Origin: an uncultured Christensenella sp.
GTDB taxonomy: Bacteria > Bacillota > Clostridia > Christensenellales > Borkfalkiaceae
Direction: 5' to 3'
NCBI GenBank assembly: GCA_910579705.1
Contig: CAJTUI010000003.1
Span: forward strand, 82,196-146,195
Length of the DNA: 64,000 nt
Below are positions 49,360 to 56,499 of the stretch, one piece after another (position 1 is the stretch's first letter; each line of letters starts with the position of its first letter). The translations under genes were made by a program, and so were the position numbers. Below the pieces are notes generated by a model, which had not been told where the DNA came from, did no database searches, and worked only from the letters and a program-made list of their open reading frames with translations.

Positions 49360-49566
49360 ACGGAAAAATTTGCACTGTTGAACCTGTTAAAGGCACTTGA
49401 AGGACTTTCGGCCGACCGCACGGACAAAGCCGCGGACGAAACGCCCGCAGAAAAGCCCAAATCGCCGCCCCGCGAAAGCGCGCCGCCCGAAACGCACAAC
49501 GTTATGGCCTCCGTGCTCGAACGGCACGAACGCATATCCAACAGGGTCAGGAACGGACGGGTATGA
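49360..49566 (+). CDS. Small protein with possible ACG start, function unknown
   Basis: 68 aa if initiated at the ACG at 49360, 62 aa if at the TTG at 49378. AAGGAG ends 8 nt before the ACG but 26 nt before the TTG, and no ATG/GTG is available in frame after the upstream stop at 49345. The N-terminus (EKFALLNLLKALEGLSAD) is an amphipathic helix; the middle is Pro/Glu/Ala-rich; the end VMASVLERHERISNRVRNGR is helical and basic. This layout is common in small Clostridial proteins of unknown role. It is followed directly by a terminator, supporting a real gene. Confidence 0.55.
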   Translation, partial: TEKFALLNLLKALEGLSADRTDKAADETPAEKPKSPPRESAPPETHNVMASVLERHERISNRVRNGRV

Positions 49567-49568
49567 AA

Positions 49569-49592
49569 ACGCCCGCGGTGTTGCGCGGGCGT
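49569..49592. terminator. Bidirectional terminator, small gene / phosphofructokinase
   Basis: A perfect 9-bp stem ACGCCCGCG / CGCGGGCGT, 6-nt loop, with AAGTTTATTTTATC on the plus strand and TTTCAT on the minus strand. Confidence 0.65.
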
Positions 49593-49596
49593 AAGT

Positions 49597-50835
49597 TTAT
49601 TTTATCGTGGAGGTTGAATGCAGCCTTATGTGGCGGGGAAGTCCGTTTACCCAGAGCGGAGTGATTTCCGCCTGTATGAGCGGGAGAATGTAACGGACAA
49701 GCTCCGTCTTTACGTTCGTTCCGTCGTCTGTTATCCACTCCTTCGGCACCTTTTTTTCAACGTTGGCGATTTTGTGCACGTCCGCCTCTTCGGTTATGCA
49801 CATATACGGCTCGTCCGATACGCGCTTTAACGTTATGACCAGTCCCGTCCTGCCCTCGAACGCGGCTTTAACCGCCGCGCCGCCGCAATTGAACGCCTCC
49901 GTCACGTCTATTCTCGACTGTATGTGCGCCGCGCAACGTTGCAGGGACGACAGCTCAATCGCCCTCGTCTTTACGCCGAACTTTTCCGCGACCTTGCCCG
50001 CGAGAAACCTTGCCGTGCCCGCAAGCTGTTTGTGCCCGAACGCGTCCACGTAATCCACGTGCTCGGAAAGTTCGCAAACGTATCTTCCGTCCGCTACCTT
50101 GACGCCCTCCGACACGGCAATCACCACCGAGCGGTTCTCTTTGAGAAGGCTTTGCATCCGCGCAAGGAATTTATCTATATCAAACACTTTTTCGGGCAGA
50201 TAAATGTCGTCCACGCCCTCGCAGTCCTCGCCCTTGGCAAGCGCGGCCGCGGCGGTGAGCCAACCCGCGTTTCTGCCCATTATCTCGATAACCGACACCA
50301 CTGGATAGTCGTAGACCAATCCGTCGCGTATAATCTCCTTGGTAGTGGCCGCAATGTATTTCGCGGCGCTGCCGTAACCGGGCGTATGGTCGGTAAGCGC
50401 AAGGTCGTTGTCTATCGTCTTGGGCACGCCGATAAAGCGCACGGGGCTGTTGATTTTTTTACCGTAATCGGTAAGCCGCATTATCGTATCCATAGAGTCG
50501 TTTCCGCCTATATAGAAGAACGCGTAAATTTCCAGCTCTTCAAGCAAGGAAAATATCTTTTCGTAAACGTCCTCGTGGCCGTCTATATCGGGCAGTTTGT
50601 AGCGGCAGGAACCCAGAAAGGACGAAGGAGTTCTTTTAAGCAAGTCCATATCCAGATCGTTTTTAAAGCGCGTAGACAGATCCACCACTTCCCTGTCCAG
50701 CAAACCCTTGACGCCGTGAACCATTCCGTACACTTTGTCCGCACCCCTGTCCTTCGCGGTTTTATACACGCCGAGCAGGCTTGAATTTATTACCGCGGTA
50801 GGACCGCCCGATTGACCGACTATTACGTTTTTCAT
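49597..50835 (-). CDS. Pyrophosphate-dependent 6-phosphofructokinase type enzyme
   Basis: 412 aa. PFK signature elements: VIVGQSGGPTAVINSSL, YIGGNDSMDTIMRL, GVPKTIDNDL, VIEIMGRNAGWLTAA and GHKQLAGTARFLA. The Lys in PKTIDND and the Asp after GGN (ATP-dependent enzymes have GGDG) are the residues linked to PPi use. Position 1 of the GGDD motif is Asn here, a variant I have seen in Clostridial members of this group. It phosphorylates fructose 6-phosphate reversibly in glycolysis. The gene stands alone with its own promoter. Confidence 0.9.
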   Translation of the reverse strand: MKNVIVGQSGGPTAVINSSLLGVYKTAKDRGADKVYGMVHGVKGLLDREVVDLSTRFKNDLDMDLLKRTPSSFLGSCRYKLPDIDGHEDVYEKIFSLLEELEIYAFFYIGGNDSMDTIMRLTDYGKKINSPVRFIGVPKTIDNDLALTDHTPGYGSAAKYIAATTKEIIRDGLVYDYPVVSVIEIMGRNAGWLTAAAALAKGEDCEGVDDIYLPEKVFDIDKFLARMQSLLKENRSVVIAVSEGVKVADGRYVCELSEHVDYVDAFGHKQLAGTARFLAGKVAEKFGVKTRAIELSSLQRCAAHIQSRIDVTEAFNCGGAAVKAAFEGRTGLVITLKRVSDEPYMCITEEADVHKIANVEKKVPKEWITDDGTNVKTELVRYILPLIQAEITPLWVNGLPRHIRLHSTSTIK

Positions 50836-50884
50836 CTACAACCACCTTTTATATGTATTGCGGACAAGCTTTCCGCACTATGAT

Positions 50885-50913
50885 ATTTTATCATATTTAC
50901 GCCGAAAAATCAA
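50885..50913 (-). promoter_or_regulatory. Phosphofructokinase promoter
   Basis: TTGATT (50908-50913), 17 bp, TAAAAT (50885-50890) on the minus strand. The -10 lies within a TATGATA-3-TATCATA inverted repeat (50880-50896), and the leader holds a TGCGGA...TCCGCA hairpin before the GGTGG ribosome binding site. Confidence 0.65.
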
Positions 50914-51002
50914 CAAAGTTTTGTAAAATTTGTTCGTTTTTTGAAAAATTCTATAACCGCCTGCAAACGCGCGCGAACAAAGGCGAATTTTGCAAACCGA
51001 TA

Positions 51003-51031
51003 TTGACAAACAGTGTAAAATCTGTTAAAAT
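51003..51031 (+). promoter_or_regulatory. Promoter of the 165-aa lipoprotein
   Basis: TTGACA (51003-51008), 17 bp, TAAAAT (51026-51031). Confidence 0.8.
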
Positions 51032-51058
51032 TTATAAAACGGACAAAGGAGAGAATCT

Positions 51059-51556
51059 ATGAAAAAGAAACTTATTGCGCTGGTTATCGGCGTGGTCGCC
51101 TGCGTGTGCGCGCTTGCGGGTTGCGGCGCGACCGAAAAAACGTTCGAGAAAGCGGGTATGCGGATTACGCTTACTTCGGCTTTCTATGAGCAGGAACATA
51201 TCGCGCAGACAGCGACTTATGTGAGCAGCTCTGCGATAGTAGTCGCAACGAAAGAATCGTTCACCCTTCTTGCGGGGCTTGAAGATTATACGCTGGAAGA
51301 TTATACGGATTTAACGATAAGCGCCAACAACCTGACAAGCGATAAAAATTACAGGGAGAATAAGGATTACATTTATTTTACGTACGAAAGAGTTGTGGAC
51401 GGAAAAGATTTCTTCTATCTCGCCACCACACATAAATCGTCGGACGCGTTCTGGCTTATACAGTTCGCCTGCAACGTTTCCGATAAAGAAAGCAAGACCG
51501 AAACGTTTTTGAAGTGGGCAGATACGATAACTTTCGTAACCGAAGCCACGGTGTAA
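51059..51556 (+). CDS. Small secreted lipoprotein, function unknown
   Basis: 165 aa. Signal peptide with lipobox CALAGCG, Cys at residue 22. The mature part resembles the PsbP/DUF1795-like pattern of small Firmicute lipoproteins: MRITLTSAFYEQ, then FTLLAGLEDYTLEDYTDL, YFTYERVVDGKDFFYLATTHKSSDAFWLIQFAC and ETFLKWADTITF. A strong promoter and AAAGGAGAG ribosome binding site precede it. Confidence 0.85.
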   Translation: MKKKLIALVIGVVACVCALAGCGATEKTFEKAGMRITLTSAFYEQEHIAQTATYVSSSAIVVATKESFTLLAGLEDYTLEDYTDLTISANNLTSDKNYRENKDYIYFTYERVVDGKDFFYLATTHKSSDAFWLIQFACNVSDKESKTETFLKWADTITFVTEATV

Positions 51557-51617
51557 CGAAAAAAACAGAGCCGCCGATTACAGTAATTCCCATAGGGAGT
51601 TTTAGGCAAGTCGCAGG

Positions 51618-51658
51618 CAATAGAAAAGGTATGGCATAAAGTCATACCTTTTCTATTG
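51618..51658 (+). terminator. Terminator after the 165-aa lipoprotein
   Basis: A perfect 16-bp stem CAATAGAAAAGGTATG and complement with a 9-nt loop, then TATTTTAAG. Confidence 0.7.
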
Positions 51659-51676
51659 TATTTTAAGCGTGGACGA

Positions 51677-51698
51677 ACTAGGCTACTCGTAGCCTAGT
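51677..51698. repeat. 22-bp palindrome in the intergenic region
   Basis: ACTAGGCTAC-TC-GTAGCCTAGT, 10-bp perfect arms, with no T-run. It is probably a protein-binding or recombination-type site, or an extra hairpin; function unknown. Confidence 0.45.
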
Positions 51699-51740
51699 GA
51701 GATATAGATATGTTTTATATAGCACGCAAAATTCAATCGG

Positions 51741-51769
51741 TTGCGTTCTTTCATTTTTCGTGATATAAT
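51741..51769 (+). promoter_or_regulatory. Promoter of the AT-rich lipoprotein gene
   Basis: TTGCGT (51741-51746), 17 bp, TATAAT (51764-51769). Confidence 0.75.
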
Positions 51770-51809
51770 AATTGTACGATAAACAGTAATTTAGAGGAAT
51801 TAAATTATT

Positions 51810-52274
51810 ATGAAAAAAATATTGATTTTTATCGCAGCGACAATGATACTAATTTTAAGTAGCGTACTATGTGCTTGCACTAACACCGATGTAAACATTG
51901 AAAATACGAATTGGAAACTACAAGTAGCTATACGAGCAAATATTGAAAATCAGGAAAGTGAAGTTATTGCCCGAAATGAATTTTGGATAGTGGAAGATAC
52001 AAACATTCCAGTTGTTGACATTATTCTTGTTGCAAAAGACGGAATAATCACTATAATGGATAGCACAGATACAAATAAATCATTTAGCGGTACTTATAAA
52101 AAGGTTGATGTGATAGACGTAGAAACGATAGTATATCAAGTTACCATTAGCGAATTGTCGGGAAACGCAAATGTTTCGACAACAAAATATAACGACGGCA
52201 GCAAAACTAAAACTTTGATTTTTACATTATTGAAAAATGATATTCAATATACATTGAATTTTATATCAAATTAA
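51810..52274 (+). CDS. AT-rich lipoprotein gene, function unknown
   Basis: 154 aa. Signal peptide with lipobox SSVLCAC, Cys near residue 23; the mature domain is beta-rich (NWKLQVAIRANIENQE, NEFWIVEDTNIPVVDIILVAKDG, GSKTKTLIFTLLKNDIQYTLNFI) with a predicted lipocalin-like or DUF-type barrel. Codon use strongly favours A/T third positions, unlike the GC-ending codons around it, a sign of foreign or recent origin. It lies within the inverted-repeat-bounded segment 51570-52448. Confidence 0.8.
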   Translation: MKKILIFIAATMILILSSVLCACTNTDVNIENTNWKLQVAIRANIENQESEVIARNEFWIVEDTNIPVVDIILVAKDGIITIMDSTDTNKSFSGTYKKVDVIDVETIVYQVTISELSGNANVSTTKYNDGSKTKTLIFTLLKNDIQYTLNFISN

Positions 52275-52341
52275 CATAAATATGATAATTAAGCTAATAG
52301 AGTTGTAAATTTCAATTTATCTTTGTAAATGGTTTGCAGTA

Positions 52342-52374
52342 AAAAGCTCTCGAACATATCGTTCGAGAGCTTTT
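52342..52374 (+). terminator. Terminator after the AT-rich lipoprotein gene
   Basis: A perfect 14-bp stem AAAAGCTCTCGAAC and complement, 5-nt loop, then GTCCTTG. The following 180 bp to 52555 hold the right inverted repeat and otherwise nothing clear. Confidence 0.7.
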
Positions 52375-52554
52375 GTCCTTGCTTGAAAGTATAACTCTTA
52401 ATAATTTAGTTTCTTAATTCCCTATGGAAAGTGCGCTTTATCGGCGGCTTTTTCAATTCCGCATTTTTATTGGGAATATTGCGAAATTTTATTTGTAATT
52501 TTCTTTTTGTTATGTTAGACTGATTATATCAAAAAAAAGTAAAGGTATCATACA

Positions 52555-52914
52555 TTGGAAAAAGAACAGTACGAGGCGCTGGTCAAGCTGTGCAAAAAGT
52601 TTGCCGAATATGAAAGTTACAAAGAGGAACACTTTAACGAAGACCCCCGCTATATCGCGCTTATGACGAGAATAGCGAGAGCCGACGAACGGGATATGCA
52701 CAAGTACGACGAAGAATACGAAAGACTTACGCGCGAAATCGGCACGGGCGAGAGGGCCGAACTCTTATACAGGGATTTGAGAAAGAGATTTTCGCACCTT
52801 ATCGACGAAAAGCATTTCAACTACGACAGCCTGCATAAAATTCTTACGCTTATAGAACTCGGTAAGGCTGACACTCTGGAACGAGCGATTGAAATGATAG
52901 ACGGCATAAACTGA
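52555..52914 (+). CDS. Small helical protein, function unknown
   Basis: 119 aa from a TTG at 52555 with AAAGG at 9 nt. Charged and helical throughout (YEALVKLCKKFAEYESYKEE, MHKYDEEYERLTREIG, LHKILTLIELGKADTLERAIEMI), probably cytosolic. A weak promoter TTGTAA-N17-TAGACT precedes it and a strong terminator follows. No family recognised. Confidence 0.7.
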   Translation: MEKEQYEALVKLCKKFAEYESYKEEHFNEDPRYIALMTRIARADERDMHKYDEEYERLTREIGTGERAELLYRDLRKRFSHLIDEKHFNYDSLHKILTLIELGKADTLERAIEMIDGIN

Positions 52915-52920
52915 TTTATC

Positions 52921-52943
52921 CCCCGCGGACAATGTCCGCGGGG
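52921..52943 (+). terminator. Terminator after the 119-aa gene
   Basis: A perfect 10-bp stem CCCCGCGGAC / GTCCGCGGGG with an AAT loop, then AGTTTTATTTT. Confidence 0.85.
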
Positions 52944-52967
52944 AGTTTTATTTTCGGACAAAAAATA

Positions 52968-52991
52968 AAGACGCGTAACAAAACGCGTCTT
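52968..52991 (-). terminator. rplM-rpsI terminator
   Basis: A 9-bp stem AAGACGCGT / ACGCGTCTT with a 6-nt loop; the minus-strand tail is TATTTTTTG, 14 nt past the rpsI stop. Confidence 0.8.
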
Positions 52992-53005
52992 GTATTTTTG
53001 GAATT

Positions 53006-53419
53006 TTATCTCTTTGAGAACTGGGGTGCGCGACGTGCTTTCTTCAAGCCGTACTTCTTCCTTTCCTTGACTCTCGGGTCGCGGGTCAGGAAACCCTCTT
53101 TTTTGAGAGCGGGACGGCAACCTTCCTCAGCCTGCAAAAGAGCGCGCGCGATACCGAGACGGATTGCGTTCGCCTGACCGGTATAGCCGCCGCCGTAGAC
53201 GTTAACCAAAACGTCGTACTTGCTTTCAACGCCGAGAAGCGCAAGGGGCTGCTTAACAACATACTGCAAAACGCCCTGAGGGAAATAATCCTCGAAAGCT
53301 CTGTCATTTATCTGAATAACGCCCGTACCTGCGGGGACAAGACGAACTCGGGCAATTGCCTTCTTTCTTCTGCCGGTTCCCCAGAATTGAAGCTTTTTCT
53401 TTAAATTAGCCTTTGCCAT
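53006..53419 (-). CDS. rpsI: 30S ribosomal protein S9
   Basis: 137 aa including a short N-terminal extension. Family motifs: FWGTGRRKKAIARVRL, NVYGGGYTGQANAIRLGIARAL and the C-terminal RDPRVKERKKYGLKKARRAPQFSKR core (conserved KKYGLKKARRAPQ.SKR, with the tail that reaches the P site). It is the second gene of rplM-rpsI, 16 bp after rplM. Confidence 0.98.
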   Translation of the reverse strand: MAKANLKKKLQFWGTGRRKKAIARVRLVPAGTGVIQINDRAFEDYFPQGVLQYVVKQPLALLGVESKYDVLVNVYGGGYTGQANAIRLGIARALLQAEEGCRPALKKEGFLTRDPRVKERKKYGLKKARRAPQFSKR

Positions 53420-53435
53420 AATTTAACCTCTTACC

Positions 53436-53867
53436 TTAATCTACTTTCAGCTGTTCGGGCTTCTGTGCCGCGTGGTTGTGTTCCGCGCCCTTATAAACGC
53501 GAAGCTTCTTTATCATATCCCTTCCGAGAGAGTTTTTGGGAAGCATACCCTTAACGGCTTCGTAAACGGCAAGGTCGCTCTTCTCGGCGAGCATCTTCTT
53601 ATAAGATATCTCTTTCAAGCCGCCGATGTAACCGGTATGATAACGATAGAACTTATCGTCCAGCTTTTTACCCGTAAGAACAACTTTGTCGGTGTTTACC
53701 ACAATTACGAAATCGCCCGTGTCTACGTTCGGCGTGAACGTGGGCTTATTTTTACCGCGGAGTATGGCAGCCACCTGCGATGCAAGCCTGCCGAGGGGAA
53801 TTCCCGCGGCGTCGACAACGTACCATTTTCTTTCGACTGTCTCGGCTTTTGCCATATAGGTTTTCAT
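53436..53867 (-). CDS. rplM: 50S ribosomal protein L13
   Basis: 143 aa. Motifs: WYVVDAAGIPLGRLASQVA, LRGKNKPTFTPNVDTGDFVIVVN, KFYRYHTGYIGGLKE and VKGMLPKNSLGRDMIKKLRVY, all standard. AAGGAG precedes ATG 53867. A leader of about 100 nt with hairpins lies upstream and may bind L13 for autoregulation, as in other Firmicutes. Confidence 0.98.
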   Translation of the reverse strand: MKTYMAKAETVERKWYVVDAAGIPLGRLASQVAAILRGKNKPTFTPNVDTGDFVIVVNTDKVVLTGKKLDDKFYRYHTGYIGGLKEISYKKMLAEKSDLAVYEAVKGMLPKNSLGRDMIKKLRVYKGAEHNHAAQKPEQLKVD

Positions 53868-53968
53868 TGTTTGCTCCTTATTTCTTTATTACAAAATCGC
53901 TTATGCTATTTTCCGTGAATACTACGCATCAGGCGTTCGGGACGGGGCGCCCCGCCGCTTTAAAGCGT
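53868..53968 (-). ncRNA. Structured leader of rplM-rpsI (candidate L13 leader)
   Basis: The predicted transcript begins near 53968. On the minus strand it can form GCTTTAAAGC, a GC-rich GGGGCGCCCC hairpin and an ACGC...GCGT hairpin before the AAGGAG. Firmicute rplM operons often carry an L13-binding leader; I cannot match the Rfam consensus base by base, so this is positional inference. Confidence 0.35.
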
Positions 53969-53974
53969 AAACTT

Positions 53975-54003
53975 ATTTTATTATTTTATAAAATTTCTGT
54001 CAA
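53975..54003 (-). promoter_or_regulatory. rplM-rpsI promoter
   Basis: TTGACA (53998-54003), 17 bp, TAAAAT (53975-53980) on the minus strand. Confidence 0.85.
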
Positions 54004-54052
54004 GTCGTTTTGTATTGCGTTTACAAAGTTTTTTATAAATTTTAAATTATTT

Positions 54053-55222
54053 TTAATTTCGCGCAAGTTCGGGGAATTTACCGCACAAAAGCCCGAAAAT
54101 AAGCCTTGCGCACTTCTCCGCGCCGTAATCGGCGCGCCTTGCCAGCGCCGCCTCCCTGTAAGGTAACAAAAGAGCGGGACAAGCGATAAACTCCTCTATT
54201 TTATCCGCGACCTTTTCGGGACTGAATATCTTCAACGCGTTGCCCACGTTTCCGATATAGTACTCGCCGTTGTGCCGCTCTATGTTAGAGGCGTATCGCG
54301 TTATAATGTGCGGCAAGCCCGAATAGCACACCTCCGCGCACATATTCGCGCCGCTCTTCCCGCAGAAGACGTCCGCCGCGGCAAGCAGCTCAAACATATT
54401 CTCCACAAGCCCCGCGGGTCGGAAATCCGTTTCGCCGTTCGGTTTAAATCTTGAAAACTTTTCGTAAAGAGCCTTGTTTTTACCGCACACGGGCACGAGC
54501 GTGACGGGCAGATTGCGCTTTAAGATAATCTCGCATATGCGCTCCATATTGCCTATGCCGTTCCCGCCCTCGGCAAGCACCACGGTAAATTTGTTTTCGT
54601 CGAACCCCAGCTTTCGCCTCAGCTCCGTCTTGTCCGCGGTCACAGCAAAAGCCTCTTTCCTTATAATGAACGGCACGCGCGCGAGGTTGTCCTCGCTGAA
54701 CCGCCTTTTATGCGTTCTCAGCGCGCGCTCGTAGCCCGTGGGCGCCGTTACAAGCAACAAGTCGCACGGATAGCGATACATAGGATTAACCACTATATCG
54801 GGGAAATACACCACCGTAAGCGGTTTATTTTTGCAGTGCTCCGCAAAATAGTTCGTCGCGAAATGCGTGCTTACCACCATATCGGGTTTAAGCTCTTCCA
54901 TATGCTCTATACCGCGCCGCTTGGAACCCATTTTGAGAAAGTTCATTGTCCCCCACATAGAAAGTCGGGTCTGGAAAAAGTCCATACTGAAAGTCTGGAT
55001 ACGCCCGTAAAGCGGACTTTTCGCGGTTTTGATAACGTCGTCTCTCAGCCTGTCGCCCAGTACGGCAAGCTTTTTATCGTCAGTTTCGGTAAAAAATTTC
55101 GAGCGCACGCACTCCACCCTGTCGCCGTACAGCTCTTCGAACTTGTCGGCGATGGCGTCCATAGGCATCATATGCCCGAACCCCGCCTCGGTATAAGGGA
55201 AAACCACTCTGGGCTTTTTCAT
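54053..55222 (-). CDS. GT28/MGDG-synthase-like glycosyltransferase
   Basis: 389 aa, GT-B fold. N-terminal RVVFPYTEAGFGHMMPMDAIAD (the GxGH loop of MurG/MGDG synthases), PDMVVSTHFATNYFAEHC, the inter-domain VVYFPDIVVNPMYRYPCDLLLV, a donor-binding LAEGGNGIGNMERICEII, and VFCGKSGANMCAEVCYSGLPHI (the 'KsGg.t..Ea...g.P.i' element). Likely substrates are diacylglycerol or another lipid with a UDP-sugar. It overlaps the upstream flippase-like gene by 4 bp, so the two probably act on the same envelope lipid. Substrate not determinable. Confidence 0.85.
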   Translation of the reverse strand: MKKPRVVFPYTEAGFGHMMPMDAIADKFEELYGDRVECVRSKFFTETDDKKLAVLGDRLRDDVIKTAKSPLYGRIQTFSMDFFQTRLSMWGTMNFLKMGSKRRGIEHMEELKPDMVVSTHFATNYFAEHCKNKPLTVVYFPDIVVNPMYRYPCDLLLVTAPTGYERALRTHKRRFSEDNLARVPFIIRKEAFAVTADKTELRRKLGFDENKFTVVLAEGGNGIGNMERICEIILKRNLPVTLVPVCGKNKALYEKFSRFKPNGETDFRPAGLVENMFELLAAADVFCGKSGANMCAEVCYSGLPHIITRYASNIERHNGEYYIGNVGNALKIFSPEKVADKIEEFIACPALLLPYREAALARRADYGAEKCARLIFGLLCGKFPELARN

Positions 55223-56487
55223 CCTTTTTTCCTCTTTTTATTAATTAAATTGCGGATAAAATCTACTATCGTAATTATAAGGCCGATTATAATAAAGATA
55301 TAGTACACCCCGAACCGCCAGCCGAAAACCGTCCACAATAGCACGCTGCCCGCAATGGACGAAAACGCGGCGGTAACCAGCCCCTCTATCGCGCCCGAGT
55401 TGCCGGGGGTCGGCACTATCGAGGCGCTCATCGTAGCGTAAAAGTTGAGCGCGATTACCGAAAACATAACGCTTGCGCCCGCGCCGCCGTCCAGCCCAGA
55501 AAACATTTTCATAATGAAGTACGGGAACGCGTAGGTTAAAAATATCTCGGTAAGACACAGTAAAATGAGAATTATGAATTTGAGCGGACTGCGCGACATT
55601 ATTTTGAAAGAATTGCGGAAATCGCCCACAATCTTTTGTACGCGCGCCATTGCGCGCTCCCTGTCCTTTACCAGTCTGATTTTGCAACCCGCCTTTATAA
55701 GCGCCGTCGTCAGCGCGTGCGAAAACCTGGGGAATACAACAAACAGTATCAAAAACACGGGTATAAACATATTTACGACAAGCCCTATCCAGCCGCCTAT
55801 GGTAAGCAACAGTCTGGTCGACTGCTCCTGCCCCGCAAGCACGCCCGTAAACGCCGCCATAAACACCGTGCTCATAGCTATCCAGCAAAACATCCAGGCG
55901 AAGTATCTTATAAGCACCACCGCGCCGGACTCTCCGCCGTGCAGGCCTTTCTTGTTGAGATAATAAATCTGCATAGGCTGGCCGCCCGTCGCAAGCGGGG
56001 TTATGTTGTCGTAGAACTTGCCTATAAAGCCCGTTTTAAGGCTTGCGGCAAGTCTGAACTTACCCGTCGTAGTCTTCATTACAATCGCGTACTCCAACCA
56101 GATGCACGCAAAAGTTATTAAGACCGCGGAAAGCGATATGACCGCGAACCGCCAGTCGCTTGCGGCTATGACTTCGCCGAAGGACTTGACTTCCTCGCCC
56201 ATATCGGCGACGACCTTAAACATAAGGTAAACGCCCAGCGCGATAACGGCTACGAGCAGAACGGTGCCCACCCAGCCGTATTTACGTTTGGGGCGGGCAA
56301 CGGAAATTTCCCCGCCCGCATTGTCCTCGGGCGGGGGTGACTGCTCGGTTTCTACGGCAGGCGCGTTATCCTCGGGCGGGAGCGTCCGCTCGGCTTCTTC
56401 GGCGGGCGCGTTATCCTCGGGCGGGAGCGGCCGCTCGGTTTCTTCGGCGGGCGGGTTGCCCCGTCCGTCCGTCTTTTTTTCTTCCAA
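55219..56487 (-). CDS. MprF/AglD-type flippase-like membrane protein (LPG_synthase_TM family)
   Basis: 422 aa. About eight TM helices with the family motifs TGFIGKFYDNITPLATGGQPMQIYYL and ASIVPTPGNSGAIEGLVTAAF. Related domains flip lysyl-phosphatidylglycerol (MprF) or act as unknown lipid transporters. The N-terminal 65 residues are acidic and disordered and contain three 15-residue repeats of the form EExERxLPPEDNAPA. It overlaps the glycosyltransferase start by 4 bp and follows alaS by 12 bp, forming the end of a cysE-cysS-alaS operon. Confidence 0.85.
   Translation of the reverse strand: MEEKKTDGRGNPPAEETERPLPPEDNAPAEEAERTLPPEDNAPAVETEQSPPPEDNAGGEISVARPKRKYGWVGTVLLVAVIALGVYLMFKVVADMGEEVKSFGEVIAASDWRFAVISLSAVLITFACIWLEYAIVMKTTTGKFRLAASLKTGFIGKFYDNITPLATGGQPMQIYYLNKKGLHGGESGAVVLIRYFAWMFCWIAMSTVFMAAFTGVLAGQEQSTRLLLTIGGWIGLVVNMFIPVFLILFVVFPRFSHALTTALIKAGCKIRLVKDRERAMARVQKIVGDFRNSFKIMSRSPLKFIILILLCLTEIFLTYAFPYFIMKMFSGLDGGAGASVMFSVIALNFYATMSASIVPTPGNSGAIEGLVTAAFSSIAGSVLLWTVFGWRFGVYYIFIIIGLIITIVDFIRNLINKKRKKG
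56314..56448 (-). repeat. 45-bp tandem repeats in the flippase-like gene
   Basis: Three units of 45 bp (15 codons), visible as repeats of GTTATCCTCGGGCGGGAGCG on the plus strand. They encode the PPEDNAPA-type repeats in the cytosolic N-terminus. Confidence 0.85.
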
Positions 56488-56499
56488 TACTAAACTTCC

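Larger units (their letters stand above)
51570..52448. mobile_element. AT-rich 879-bp segment bounded by imperfect inverted repeats
   Basis: The left end reads GCCGCCGAT, about 11 nt, then CCATAGGGA (51570-51598). The right end, read inward on the minus strand, gives GCCGCCGAT, about 12 nt, then CCATAGGGA (52419-52448). Inside are a terminator, an internal palindrome, a promoter and one lipoprotein gene of much lower GC than the neighbours. There is no transposase. It could be a non-autonomous cassette or an old insertion; no clear target duplication was found. Confidence 0.4.
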
